This document shows, piece by piece, positions 1 to 5,725 of a stretch of 6,075 nucleotides of DNA. The stretch spans positions 1 through 6,075 of the forward strand of contig JAPUIN010000432.1 of the NCBI GenBank assembly GCA_027297005.1, written 5' to 3'. Positions within the stretch are counted from its first letter, which is position 1. Every line of letters starts with the position of its first letter. The stretch is from Acidobacteriota bacterium (GTDB lineage: Bacteria; Acidobacteriota; Polarisedimenticolia; Gp22-AA2). The notes under the pieces were generated by a model that saw only the letters and a list, made by a program, of their open reading frames with translations, was not told the origin of the DNA and did not search any database. The position numbers were made by a program, and so were the translations under genes.

Positions 1-1197
1 CAGCCCGACAGCTTGCAGGGCGTCAAGCAGGTACTCGATGAACAGGGGGATGGCGGGCGTCTCTACTACCTGGCTCTCGCCCCCTGGCTCTATCCGCAGG
101 CGATCGAGGGGTTGCAGGCGGCGGGGTTCGCGCAGCAGCCCGATGCGGAGCGTTCCTGGCGACGGGTGGTGATCGAGAAACCGTTCGGCGACGACCTCGA
201 ATCGGCACGCGATCTGAACCGGCAGCTCCTGGCCGCGTTCGACGAATCCCAGGTGTTCCGCATCGATCACTACCTGGGGAAGGAGACCGTCCAGAACATT
301 CTCGTCTTCCGGTTCGCCAATCTCATGTTCGAGCCGCTGTGGAACAGGAACTACATCGATCATGTTCAGATCACCGTGGCCGAATCGAGCAAGCTGGGGG
401 ATCGCGGGTCGTACTACGATGGAGCAGGTGTCCTGCGTGACATGTTCCAGAACCATCTTTTCCAGCTGCTCTCCCTCGTCGCCATGGAGGCGCCGACCCG
501 TTTCGAGGCCGACGCCGTCCGGGGGGAGAAAGTCCAGCTGCTCGATGCCGTGCGCCGAATCGAGACGCGACACGCCGCCGCTCACCTGGTGTGCGGCCAG
601 TACAACGGCTATCGGAAACAGCGCGGTGTGCGCCAGGATTCCCGCACACCAACCTTCGCCGTCGTGAAGCTCTACATCGACAACTGGCGCTGGAACGGCG
701 TGCCGTTCTACCTGCGATCCGGGAAGGGGATGGCGCGCCGCGTCACCGCAATCGACATCCAGTTCCACACGCCGCCGCACAACATGTTCGACCTGCCGCC
801 GATGCACGTGCTCGAATCGAACCGCATCTCGCTCGGCATCCAGCCGGAAGAGGGGGTGCACATCCACTTCGAGACCAAGGTTCCGGAGCGCGGCATGAAG
901 GTGCGCTCATCGATGCTGGAGTTCGACTTCGGTCGCGCGGGGAAGGAACCGGCGCACGACGCTTATGAGAGGCTGCTGATTGATGCGCTGGCCGGGGACG
1001 CGACCCTGTTCATGCGGCATGACGAGATCGAAAAGGCCTGGGCGGTGATCGACCCGCTGATCGCCGCGCAGGAGTACGAAGGTGCCCCCCCGCCCCACAG
1101 CTACCCGGTCGGCTCCTGGGGCCCCGCGGCGGCCGACGCCTTCATGGCGAAGGACGGCCACACCTGGGTCCTCAACGACGCGGACTCCGAACAGTAG
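1..1197 (+). CDS. zwf: Glucose-6-phosphate 1-dehydrogenase, 5'-truncated by window edge
   Basis: Oxidises glucose-6-phosphate to 6-phosphogluconolactone with reduction of NADP+ (or NAD+), the entry step of the oxidative pentose phosphate pathway, in the cytosol. The frame is open from base 1, so the TTG at 13 is not a credible start. About 398 residues are visible against a family length near 490-510; the missing ~100 would hold the Rossmann GxxGDL nucleotide-binding motif. Counting from base 1, EKPFG lies at 59-63 and the active-site signature RIDHYLGKE at 87-95, with the substrate-binding Asp-His pair and Lys. QNHLFQLL, at about 150-157, contains the catalytic-base His. YLRSGKGM, at about 237-244, matches the conserved region usually written RTGK. 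The C-terminus (SYPVGSWGP, then a short tail) is normal. It converges on the flavin reductase gene across 57 bp. The family assignment is secure; cofactor preference cannot be read here. Confidence 0.97.
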   Translation, partial: QPDSLQGVKQVLDEQGDGGRLYYLALAPWLYPQAIEGLQAAGFAQQPDAERSWRRVVIEKPFGDDLESARDLNRQLLAAFDESQVFRIDHYLGKETVQNILVFRFANLMFEPLWNRNYIDHVQITVAESSKLGDRGSYYDGAGVLRDMFQNHLFQLLSLVAMEAPTRFEADAVRGEKVQLLDAVRRIETRHAAAHLVCGQYNGYRKQRGVRQDSRTPTFAVVKLYIDNWRWNGVPFYLRSGKGMARRVTAIDIQFHTPPHNMFDLPPMHVLESNRISLGIQPEEGVHIHFETKVPERGMKVRSSMLEFDFGRAGKEPAHDAYERLLIDALAGDATLFMRHDEIEKAWAVIDPLIAAQEYEGAPPPHSYPVGSWGPAAADAFMAKDGHTWVLNDADSEQ

Positions 1198-1254
1198 GAG
1201 CCTGTCGGGGCCGCAGGCAACCGCCATTCAGCGGGATTGCCCGAGTCGGCCGGT

Positions 1255-1905
1255 TCAGCGGGTACGCCCGCGCTTCCGCGCGGCGCGGCCCCTCTTCGCG
1301 GAAGTACTCCGGCGGGAGGTGGGGAGTTGTCTCTTTGCGCGTGCGGCATGCGTCTTCTTGCCACGACGCGGATGCCTCCGCGCGGCAGCGTGTTGGCGTC
1401 CGATTCCGGTGCCGCGGCGCGCGCCGTCCTCGCGGAGGCCACAGTAGCCGCTCGAAAACCAGACCAGGGGCGTCCCGTCGCCGTGGCCCGCGGCCTCGAC
1501 CCGGCCGACGAAGATGGTGTGATCCCCCCCTTCGTGCTGCTCCACCAGAGCACAATCCAGCCACGCGAGAACGTTCGGCAGGATCGGTGCCCCGGTGCTC
1601 GCGGTGCGTGTCTCGGGCCGACCGAGACCGCCACCCATCAGCGCGCGCCCCGCGGCAATGTCGGAAAGCGGCTGCTGGTCTTGCCTCAGGATATTGACGC
1701 CGAAGCAGCGTTGTTCGGTAATCAGGCGGTGGCTGCGGGCGCTACGGTTGATGCAGATCAGGATCAGGGGCGGGTCAAGCGAAAGCGAGCAGAACGATGC
1801 TACCGTGATCCCCTGAACACCGCGCCCGCCTCGCGTCGTCACAATCGACACGCCGCTCGCCCAGCGTCTGAGTGCACCGCGAAACTCCTCGGGTGAAACC
1901 GGCAT
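1255..1905 (-). CDS. Flavin reductase-like (FMN-binding split barrel) protein with basic C-terminal tail
   Basis: Resembles small flavin reductases that supply reduced FMN/FAD to partner monooxygenases, such as the HpaC type. Numbering from the ATG at 1905 (216 aa): FRGALRRWASGVSIVTT at about 8-24, GITVASFCSLSLDPPLILIC at 32-51, FGVNIL at 68-73, and LAWLDCALVEQHEGGDHTIF at 113-132, which is the typical His-containing end of the domain. The family fold ends near residue 155. The remaining ~61 residues are about 38% Arg/Lys with only two acidic residues, so they are probably disordered. The ATG at 1905 is preferred over the upstream TTG at 1935 because GGAG (1911-1914) sits 5 nt before it. Divergent from the alpha/beta hydrolase. 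The substrate and any partner oxygenase are unknown; no oxygenase lies nearby. A diguanylate- or heme-binding split-barrel relative is less likely. Confidence 0.88.
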   Translation of the reverse strand: MPVSPEEFRGALRRWASGVSIVTTRGGRGVQGITVASFCSLSLDPPLILICINRSARSHRLITEQRCFGVNILRQDQQPLSDIAAGRALMGGGLGRPETRTASTGAPILPNVLAWLDCALVEQHEGGDHTIFVGRVEAAGHGDGTPLVWFSSGYCGLREDGARRGTGIGRQHAAARRHPRRGKKTHAARAKRQLPTSRRSTSAKRGRAARKRGRTR

Positions 1906-1910
1906 CGGCT

Positions 1911-1914
1911 CTCC
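1911..1914 (-). promoter_or_regulatory. Ribosome binding site fixing the flavin reductase start
   Basis: On the minus strand GGAG is followed by AGCCG and then the ATG at 1905, a 5-nt spacing. This supports the ATG over the TTG ten codons upstream, which has no comparable site. Confidence 0.6.
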
Positions 1915-1986
1915 GCCCCGAACGTTCGAGGACAAGGCGGCGAGACTACATCAGCCCGTTCCGTTCCGGAAGAGGGTTGCCCCCGA

Positions 1987-1995
1987 TGATAAGAT
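1987..1995 (+). promoter_or_regulatory. Possible extended -10 element of the alpha/beta hydrolase gene
   Basis: TGATAAGAT fits the extended -10 form TGnTAnnnT. It would start transcription near 2002, giving a leader of about 22 nt that contains the AGGAG at 2013-2017 and ends at the GTG at 2024. It also explains why the ATG at 1994, inside this element, would not be a start. No good -35 is seen. Confidence 0.28.
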
Positions 1996-2012
1996 GCCTG
2001 CCGTTTTCGCGC

Positions 2013-2017
2013 AGGAG
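2013..2017 (+). promoter_or_regulatory. Ribosome binding site selecting the GTG start at 2024
   Basis: AGGAG lies 6 nt before GTG (2024-2026). The earlier in-frame ATG at 1994 has no purine-rich site before it, so the GTG is the better start. Confidence 0.65.
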
Positions 2018-2023
2018 TGTGTC

Positions 2024-2704
2024 GTGTCACGCATCGAGACGTTTTTTCTTTCCGGTCCCGCCGGTCGTATCGAATGCATGCTGAAGCACCCCGCCGCTCC
2101 GAACACGGATAGTCCGCCGGCGGCGGGCGCCGCGATCGTCTGCCATCCTCATCCTTTGTTCGGCGGAACACTGCATAACAAGGTCGTGCACTCCGCGGCC
2201 GAGGCGATTGTGCGGGCGGGAATTCCGACACTCCGATTCAATTTCCGCGGCGCCGGCGGAAGCGGTGGCCGCCACGACCACGGTCGGGGCGAGCAGGACG
2301 ATCTCAGGATCGTCCTGGATGACATCGCCTCACGCTATCCGGGTCATCCGGTGCTGATCGGGGGGTATTCGTTCGGGGCGTTCGTAGGGCTCAGGGTCGG
2401 CTGTGGCGACGATCGAGTGACTGCCCTGATGGGGATCGGACTGCCGGTCGGGCTCTACGATTTCGGCTTCCTCGCGGGATGCGGAAAACCGCTCTCAATC
2501 ATTCAGGGGGACCGGGATCCGTTCGGGCCGATTGGCCTGTTGATGACGATGGCCGCGGCGCTGCCGGGAGGCTGTCGGGTCCTGACGATCCCCGGGGGGG
2601 ATCATGGCTTCAACGAACGGCTCGACGAACTCGCCGATCGCGTCGTGGCCTCGATTCCGGGAGAGATGCTCGACCCGGCCGACCGACGGCCGGCCGAGTC
2701 TTAG
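2024..2704 (+). CDS. Alpha/beta hydrolase, COG2945-type predicted hydrolase/esterase
   Basis: A cytosolic serine hydrolase of unknown substrate. Numbered from the GTG start (226 aa, normal for the family): HPHPLFGGTLHNK at 41-53 is the family signature around the oxyanion region; RFNFRGAGGSGG follows at 71-82; the nucleophile elbow GYSFG puts Ser at 116; GDRDPFG gives the acid at Asp165; and GGDHGF gives the catalytic His194. The complete triad suggests an active enzyme. There is no signal peptide or transmembrane segment. I chose GTG 2024 over ATG 1994 because AGGAG precedes it at 6 nt and because the family usually begins near SRIETFFL. The stop lies 3 bp from the stop of the convergent membrane-protein gene, leaving no room for a separate terminator, so read-through antisense is possible. 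The fold assignment is firm; the substrate cannot be inferred. Confidence 0.92.
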   Translation: MSRIETFFLSGPAGRIECMLKHPAAPNTDSPPAAGAAIVCHPHPLFGGTLHNKVVHSAAEAIVRAGIPTLRFNFRGAGGSGGRHDHGRGEQDDLRIVLDDIASRYPGHPVLIGGYSFGAFVGLRVGCGDDRVTALMGIGLPVGLYDFGFLAGCGKPLSIIQGDRDPFGPIGLLMTMAAALPGGCRVLTIPGGDHGFNERLDELADRVVASIPGEMLDPADRRPAES

Positions 2705-2707
2705 CAA

Positions 2708-3064
2708 CTAAGCAAACTGCGCTTTGATTTCCGGCTTGAACAGGTACCAGATGATGAGTCCGGAGACCACGGTCCCGATCGGGAAACCGAGCAGTCCGAC
2801 AAACGACAGGACGAGCTGCATCGTCCGTCCGTAACTCTTCATCTTCCAGAGGCCGATGCCGCAGACGAGATAGATGACGCTGAAGAGCACCATCACGCCG
2901 GCGACGACCGCCATGATCATGGGTGCGCCATCCGGCATCTCACCGGACGCGACCGCGGTTGGCATGAAGAACATCGCGATGCTACCTAAGCAGCCCGCGA
3001 CCCCGCCGATCAGGTTCAGCACGGCGAGCAAGGTTACGACTCCGGGACGGGTACGACCTTCCAT
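2708..3064 (-). CDS. Small three-helix membrane protein, uncharacterised
   Basis: An inner-membrane protein of 118 aa with no function I can name. Three hydrophobic segments are clear: about residues 9-34, 49-73 and 82-109. Between helices 2 and 3 lies a short basic loop (WKMKSYGR), and the C-terminus reads WYLFKPEIKAQFA. The general pattern (a short basic N-terminus, Gly-rich helices, GIGLWK, then GFPIGT and YLF.PE.K) resembles small hypothetical membrane proteins common in bacteria, but I cannot name a family with certainty. The N-terminus METGR-like stretch (actually MEGRTRPG) is not a cleavable signal. The ATG at 3064 is chosen over a GTG at 3109 because AGGAGG (3070-3075) lies 5 nt before it. 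It is transcribed alone, convergent with the hydrolase and divergent from the aldo/keto reductase. Confidence 0.82.
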   Translation of the reverse strand: MEGRTRPGVVTLLAVLNLIGGVAGCLGSIAMFFMPTAVASGEMPDGAPMIMAVVAGVMVLFSVIYLVCGIGLWKMKSYGRTMQLVLSFVGLLGFPIGTVVSGLIIWYLFKPEIKAQFA

Positions 3065-3069
3065 ACGGT

Positions 3070-3075
3070 CCTCCT
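3070..3075 (-). promoter_or_regulatory. Strong ribosome binding site for the membrane protein gene
   Basis: The minus strand reads AGGAGG, then ACCGT, then ATG (3064-3062). This near-perfect Shine-Dalgarno sequence at 5 nt spacing decides the start over the upstream GTG at 3109. Confidence 0.75.
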
Positions 3076-3111
3076 CGAGGCTCATAGCCCACATATCCAC
3101 CGATCGCACTC

Positions 3112-3140
3112 AACCTAATGACCGGATCCTCCCGGCGCAA
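3112..3140 (-). promoter_or_regulatory. Candidate sigma-70 promoter of the membrane protein gene
   Basis: On the minus strand TTGCGC (3140-3135) and TAGGTT (3117-3112) are separated by exactly 17 bp. Both match the general -35/-10 pattern moderately. Transcription would begin near 3105, giving a leader of about 40 nt that includes the AGGAGG. It lies in the 210-bp gap shared with the divergent aldo/keto reductase gene. Confidence 0.4.
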
Positions 3141-3228
3141 TGCGAATACGGTTACAAGTTTGCAATCGGAGGCCCGGATGAGGGATCGGAGGATGCCGGT
3201 CTCCCCTCTGGGGGCGGAGCCACGCGGG

Positions 3229-3237
3229 TGATAAGGT
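3229..3237 (+). promoter_or_regulatory. Possible extended -10 element of the aldo/keto reductase gene
   Basis: TGATAAGGT has the TGnTAnnnT form and shares its first seven bases with the element before the hydrolase gene. The predicted start, near 3244, would leave a leader of about 30 nt to the ATG at 3275. No -35 match is evident. The assignment rests on position and similarity only. Confidence 0.28.
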
Positions 3238-3274
3238 ACTGGTCCGCTTCCATCGGCGCCGGATGTTGTAGACG

Positions 3275-4828
3275 ATGACGCGGAAAGGAGCCATGCCCGA
3301 TCGGATTGAAGGCCACGCGACACCCGAAGGGACACGCCGGCTCGCCGCCCGTCACGGCGGAAAGGACACGACCGCCTTCACCTGCCTCGGCTCGACCGAT
3401 CTGACGGTCGGGCGACTCGGGTTCGGCTGCTATCGCGTCGACGACACGACATCCGATCATCGCGACGCGCTCGAACTCGCTCTCGCGTCAGGCTGCAATC
3501 TGATCGACACCTCCACAAACTACACCGATGGAGCGAGCGAGCGGCTGGTCGGGGCCGTCCTGGGGGAGACCGCACGGCGCGATCATCCGGTGCGCGACGA
3601 GATCGTCGTCGTCTCCAAGATCGGATACGTGCAGGGACAGAACATGCATCTCGCGATGGAGAGGGAGCGCGCCGGCAAACCGTTCCCGGAGATGGTCCGG
3701 TACATGGATGGCTGCTGGCACTGTATTCATCCCGAGTTTCTGGCTGACCAGCTCGATCGATCACTCGATCGGCTCGGCCTGAAGACTCTCGATGTCTGCC
3801 TGCTCCACAATCCGGAGTATTTCCTCTCCGACGCCAAGGAGCGCGGAGAAGGGGGCCTGGAGGAGCGCCGTGCCCGGTTCTATCGGCGACTTCGCGACGC
3901 GTTCGCGTTCCTCGAGGAGGCGGTCGGTCGGGGGACGATCCGCTTCTACGGCGTCTCATCCAATACGGCGGTCGCCCCACCCGGGGACCCGGAGGCGACT
4001 TCGGTCGAGCGGATGCTCCAGTCCGCCCGCGAGGGGGCGGGCGAGAGGCATCATTTTCGCGTCCTGCAGATTCCGATGAACCTGTTCGAACCGGGAGGAG
4101 CCCTCACCCGCAACACCGGCGCGGACGGGACGCGCACACCCCTGGAGGCGGCGGTCGATACCAGGCTGGGAGTTCTTCTGAATCGACCGTTCAACGCCTT
4201 CACCGGAGGACGGATGATTCGCCTCGCCGGGCCGGACCTGCCAGCCACTGTCGTCCCGATCGAAGAGGTGACGACGCGCCTGGGCGCGCTCGAGCGCGAA
4301 TATGCGAAAGATCTCGCCCCGAAAGTCCGTGGCGACGGTGCGGGTGAAGCCTCCGCGCACCTGTTCGGGCTCGCCGGTCAGATCGTGAGCGCCGGCGAGG
4401 AGATTCAGGACTATATGCAATGGCGGCAGATCGAGGAGCAGTACATTCTGCCCCGGGTTCACTACGTTTCCGGCCTTCTGCAGCAGGATCTCGATCCATC
4501 GGCCCGGGCGACCTGGAGCGGATGGTGGAAGAGGTACGAGCAGGCGATGAACGATCTTCGGGCGACGGCCGGCCGGCGCGCTGCCGAGAGAGGTGAGGAG
4601 GCCCTGCGCCGGATCGCGGCTTCGATCGATCCAGGACTGCCGGCCGGACGACGCGGCGAACCCCTGTCCCGCAAAGCGCTGTGGACGCTGACCAGTACGC
4701 CCGGCGTCAGCGCCGTGCTGGTTGGGATGCGGCGACCCGCCTATGTCCGCAACGTCCTGCCGGTGCTGGGCTGGGCTCCGATAGCCGACCCGGTTCGGAT
4801 TTACGAGCGGCTACGCTCGGAGGCCTGA
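3275..4828 (+). CDS. Aldo/keto reductase family protein, long form with helical insertion
   Basis: A probable NAD(P)H-dependent oxidoreductase of the aldo/keto reductase barrel family, cytosolic, substrate unknown. The full catalytic tetrad is visible: Asp78 and Tyr83 in LIDTSTNY, Lys115 in VVVSKIGY, and His178 in VCLLHNPEYF. FTCLGSTDLTVGRLGFGCYR at 35-54 is the usual N-terminal strand region. IRFYGVSS at 222-229 and the late segment ALWTLTSTPGVSAVLVGMRR at 468-487 match the cofactor-binding half. The protein has 517 aa against the usual 280-350. Most of the excess is a charged, Trp- and Gln-rich, apparently all-helical stretch at about 325-465, plus extra sequence near residues 116-155 that holds a C147-x2-C150-x-H152 cluster. 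An alternative start is the ATG at 3293, giving MPDRIEG; its AGGAG (3286-3290) is only 2 nt away, so the start is unsettled. The FMN reductase gene follows after 47 bp. Confidence 0.9.
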   Translation: MTRKGAMPDRIEGHATPEGTRRLAARHGGKDTTAFTCLGSTDLTVGRLGFGCYRVDDTTSDHRDALELALASGCNLIDTSTNYTDGASERLVGAVLGETARRDHPVRDEIVVVSKIGYVQGQNMHLAMERERAGKPFPEMVRYMDGCWHCIHPEFLADQLDRSLDRLGLKTLDVCLLHNPEYFLSDAKERGEGGLEERRARFYRRLRDAFAFLEEAVGRGTIRFYGVSSNTAVAPPGDPEATSVERMLQSAREGAGERHHFRVLQIPMNLFEPGGALTRNTGADGTRTPLEAAVDTRLGVLLNRPFNAFTGGRMIRLAGPDLPATVVPIEEVTTRLGALEREYAKDLAPKVRGDGAGEASAHLFGLAGQIVSAGEEIQDYMQWRQIEEQYILPRVHYVSGLLQQDLDPSARATWSGWWKRYEQAMNDLRATAGRRAAERGEEALRRIAASIDPGLPAGRRGEPLSRKALWTLTSTPGVSAVLVGMRRPAYVRNVLPVLGWAPIADPVRIYERLRSEA

Positions 4829-4860
4829 ACGGCGGCCGCTCCCCCGCCACTCCATCCCTC

Positions 4861-4869
4861 TGGTATCAT
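4861..4869 (+). promoter_or_regulatory. Extended -10 element immediately before the FMN reductase ATG
   Basis: TGGTATCAT is TGn followed by TATCAT, one mismatch from TATAAT. The ATG begins 7 nt after it, where transcription would be expected to start, so the message would be leaderless. This fits the absence of any Shine-Dalgarno sequence before the ATG at 4876. Confidence 0.42.
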
Positions 4870-4875
4870 CAACCT

Positions 4876-5433
4876 ATGCGGATTCTCGCGTTCGCAGGCT
4901 CGTTGCGCAGCGGGTCGCTCAACCGCAAGCTCCTCGAGACGGCCATCGCCTCGATCGGTGGCCGCGCCGAGGTCGACCGGCTCGATCTTCGGGATGTGGC
5001 GGTGCCAGTCTACGATGGAGACCTCGAGGAGAAGGAGGGTCTCCCGGAGGGGGCTCGCCGGCTGAAGGATCGGGTGCGCGCCGCCGACGCCCTCCTGATC
5101 GCGACACCCGAATACAACCATTCGATCCCCGGAGGCCTGAAAAACGCCATCGACTGGGCCAGCCGACCCCCGGACAATCCGTTCCGCGGTCGTCTCGCTC
5201 TCCTGGTGAGCGCCTCGCCCGGGATGTTCGGCGGAACGCGGGGGATGCTGGCTCTACGTCATGTGCTGATGGCACTGTTCGTGAACGTTATTCCCAATGC
5301 GGTCCACCTGATCCACGCCGCCGGAGCGTTCGACGATGCCGGCCGCCTGAAGGATGAGAAGACGCAGTCGAGCGTCGATAAGGCGGTCGACGAGCTGCTG
5401 AGGATCGGGGAGGCCCTGGGCCGAGGCGCCTGA
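4876..5433 (+). CDS. NADPH-dependent FMN reductase family (flavodoxin-like) oxidoreductase
   Basis: A cytosolic FMN-binding reductase of the PF03358 type, the family of ChrR-like quinone reductases and azoreductases; the real electron acceptor is not predictable. Length 185 aa, normal for the family. FAGSLRSGSLNRKL at 6-19 is the FMN phosphate-binding loop. PEYNHSIPGGLKNAIDWASR at 78-97 is the family signature next to the isoalloxazine ring. SASPGMFGGTRG at 112-123 is the second flavin loop. The in-frame sequence upstream to 4681 belongs to the aldo/keto reductase gene in another frame, so the ATG at 4876, where family similarity begins, is chosen. There is no Shine-Dalgarno sequence, but an extended -10 lies directly upstream. 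It follows the aldo/keto reductase by 47 bp and precedes the decarboxylase remnant by 1 bp, so it may also be read from the upstream promoter. Confidence 0.93.
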   Translation: MRILAFAGSLRSGSLNRKLLETAIASIGGRAEVDRLDLRDVAVPVYDGDLEEKEGLPEGARRLKDRVRAADALLIATPEYNHSIPGGLKNAIDWASRPPDNPFRGRLALLVSASPGMFGGTRGMLALRHVLMALFVNVIPNAVHLIHAAGAFDDAGRLKDEKTQSSVDKAVDELLRIGEALGRGA

Positions 5434-5434
5434 G

Positions 5435-5633
5435 ATGGCCTTCATTCGCACGATCGGCCCGGGCGAGGCGGACGGCGATCTGCCCCGCACCTACGAGGAG
5501 ATCGGCGCCACGCGGAGCGGGCCTCGATGTTCGGGGGATCCTCGACCCCGTGCAGATCGCTGCCTGCTTCAACTTCGTCAGTCGCCTGAGTGAGGGGCTC
5601 GGCGTCACTCTGGAGCCTGACCAAAAGGATTGA
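5435..5633 (+). pseudogene. Remnant of a carboxymuconolactone decarboxylase/AhpD-like peroxidase-related gene, core deleted and frame shifted
   Basis: The ATG at 5435, one base after the FMN reductase stop, opens MAFIRTIGPGEADGDLPRTY and continues with EEIGA, which looks like the N-terminus of the peroxidase-related branch of the CMD/AhpD family. The same frame then becomes Arg/Pro-rich and stops at 5593 (52 aa). In another frame, from about 5511 to the TGA at 5633, the sequence reads RGAGLDVRGILDPVQIAACF and then NFVSRLSEGLGVTLEPDQ, which looks like the family C-terminus. Roughly 27 N-terminal and 38 C-terminal residues remain from an expected 180-200, so the catalytic core with its Cys-His pair is missing and the two ends are out of frame. 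The junction falls near 5505-5520. The gene was probably translationally linked to the FMN reductase. Recognition is by pattern only; an assembly collapse is an alternative. Confidence 0.7.
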
Positions 5634-5685
5634 TCGACGGGTCGGGAGGGGTCGCGGCGTTCAGCAACCAGTCATATTCGATGAA

Positions 5686-5706
5686 GGAGAGTGGTCGAAA
5701 CTCTCC
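5686..5706. repeat. Inverted repeat, 7-bp perfect stem
   Basis: GGAGAGT and ACTCTCC flank a 7-nt spacer. Neither strand has a T-tract after the stem, so it is not a typical terminator. It lies between the decarboxylase remnant and the tRNA genes, inside the lipoprotein-like frame. Confidence 0.5.
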
Positions 5707-5709
5707 GTC

Positions 5710-5725
5710 CCTCCGGCGAAGGAGG
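5710..5725 (+). terminator. Short hairpin followed by a weak T-rich stretch, possible terminator
   Basis: CCTCC-GGCGAA-GGAGG forms a 5-bp stem followed on the plus strand by TTTCAATCTT. As a terminator for the rightward FMN reductase/remnant transcript, it would stop transcription before the convergent tRNAs. The stem is short and the T-tract interrupted, so this is a weak call. Confidence 0.25.

Larger units (their letters stand above)
1906..2023. promoter_or_regulatory. Divergent intergenic region with a 10-bp palindrome
   Basis: This 118-bp gap lies between two divergent genes and must carry promoters for both. A perfect 10-bp palindrome, CGAACGTTCG, lies at 1919-1928 in the leader of the flavin reductase, just upstream of its ribosome binding site, where a repressor or an mRNA fold could act. 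No clear minus-strand -35/-10 pair was found; TGTAGT on that strand is the best weak -10. That the palindrome is an operator is inference only. Confidence 0.35.

Noticed and set aside
1200..1218. GCCTG...CAGGC hairpin after zwf as a terminator
   Set aside because: The stem is about 5 bp, the loop is GC-rich and no T-tract follows. No convincing terminator is visible in 1198-1254.
1237..1896. Long plus-strand open frame (219 codons) opposite the flavin reductase
   Set aside because: It is antisense to a recognisable family protein, has no recognisable domain, and is explained by GC-rich antisense openness.
1994..1996. ATG as start of the alpha/beta hydrolase
   Set aside because: There is no ribosome binding site before it, it sits in a likely -10 element, and the GTG at 2024 has AGGAG at 6 nt and fits the family N-terminus.
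3165..3192. Direct repeat of ATCGGAGG at 20-bp spacing upstream of the aldo/keto reductase
   Set aside because: Two 8-bp copies in GC-rich DNA without further symmetry are easily due to chance.
3956..4462. Minus-strand open frame of 168 codons inside the aldo/keto reductase gene
   Set aside because: It lies within a well-supported gene, has no recognisable motif, and has no ribosome binding site that stands out.
4681..4875. N-terminal extension of the FMN reductase from an upstream ATG
   Set aside because: The extension overlaps the aldo/keto reductase gene out of frame and is not flavodoxin-like; family similarity begins at 4876.
5607..5700. Minus-strand frame reading IEYDWLLNAATPPDPSINPF
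   Set aside because: It looks protein-like but begins after a stop, has no start signal, matches no family I know and runs antisense into the CMD remnant.
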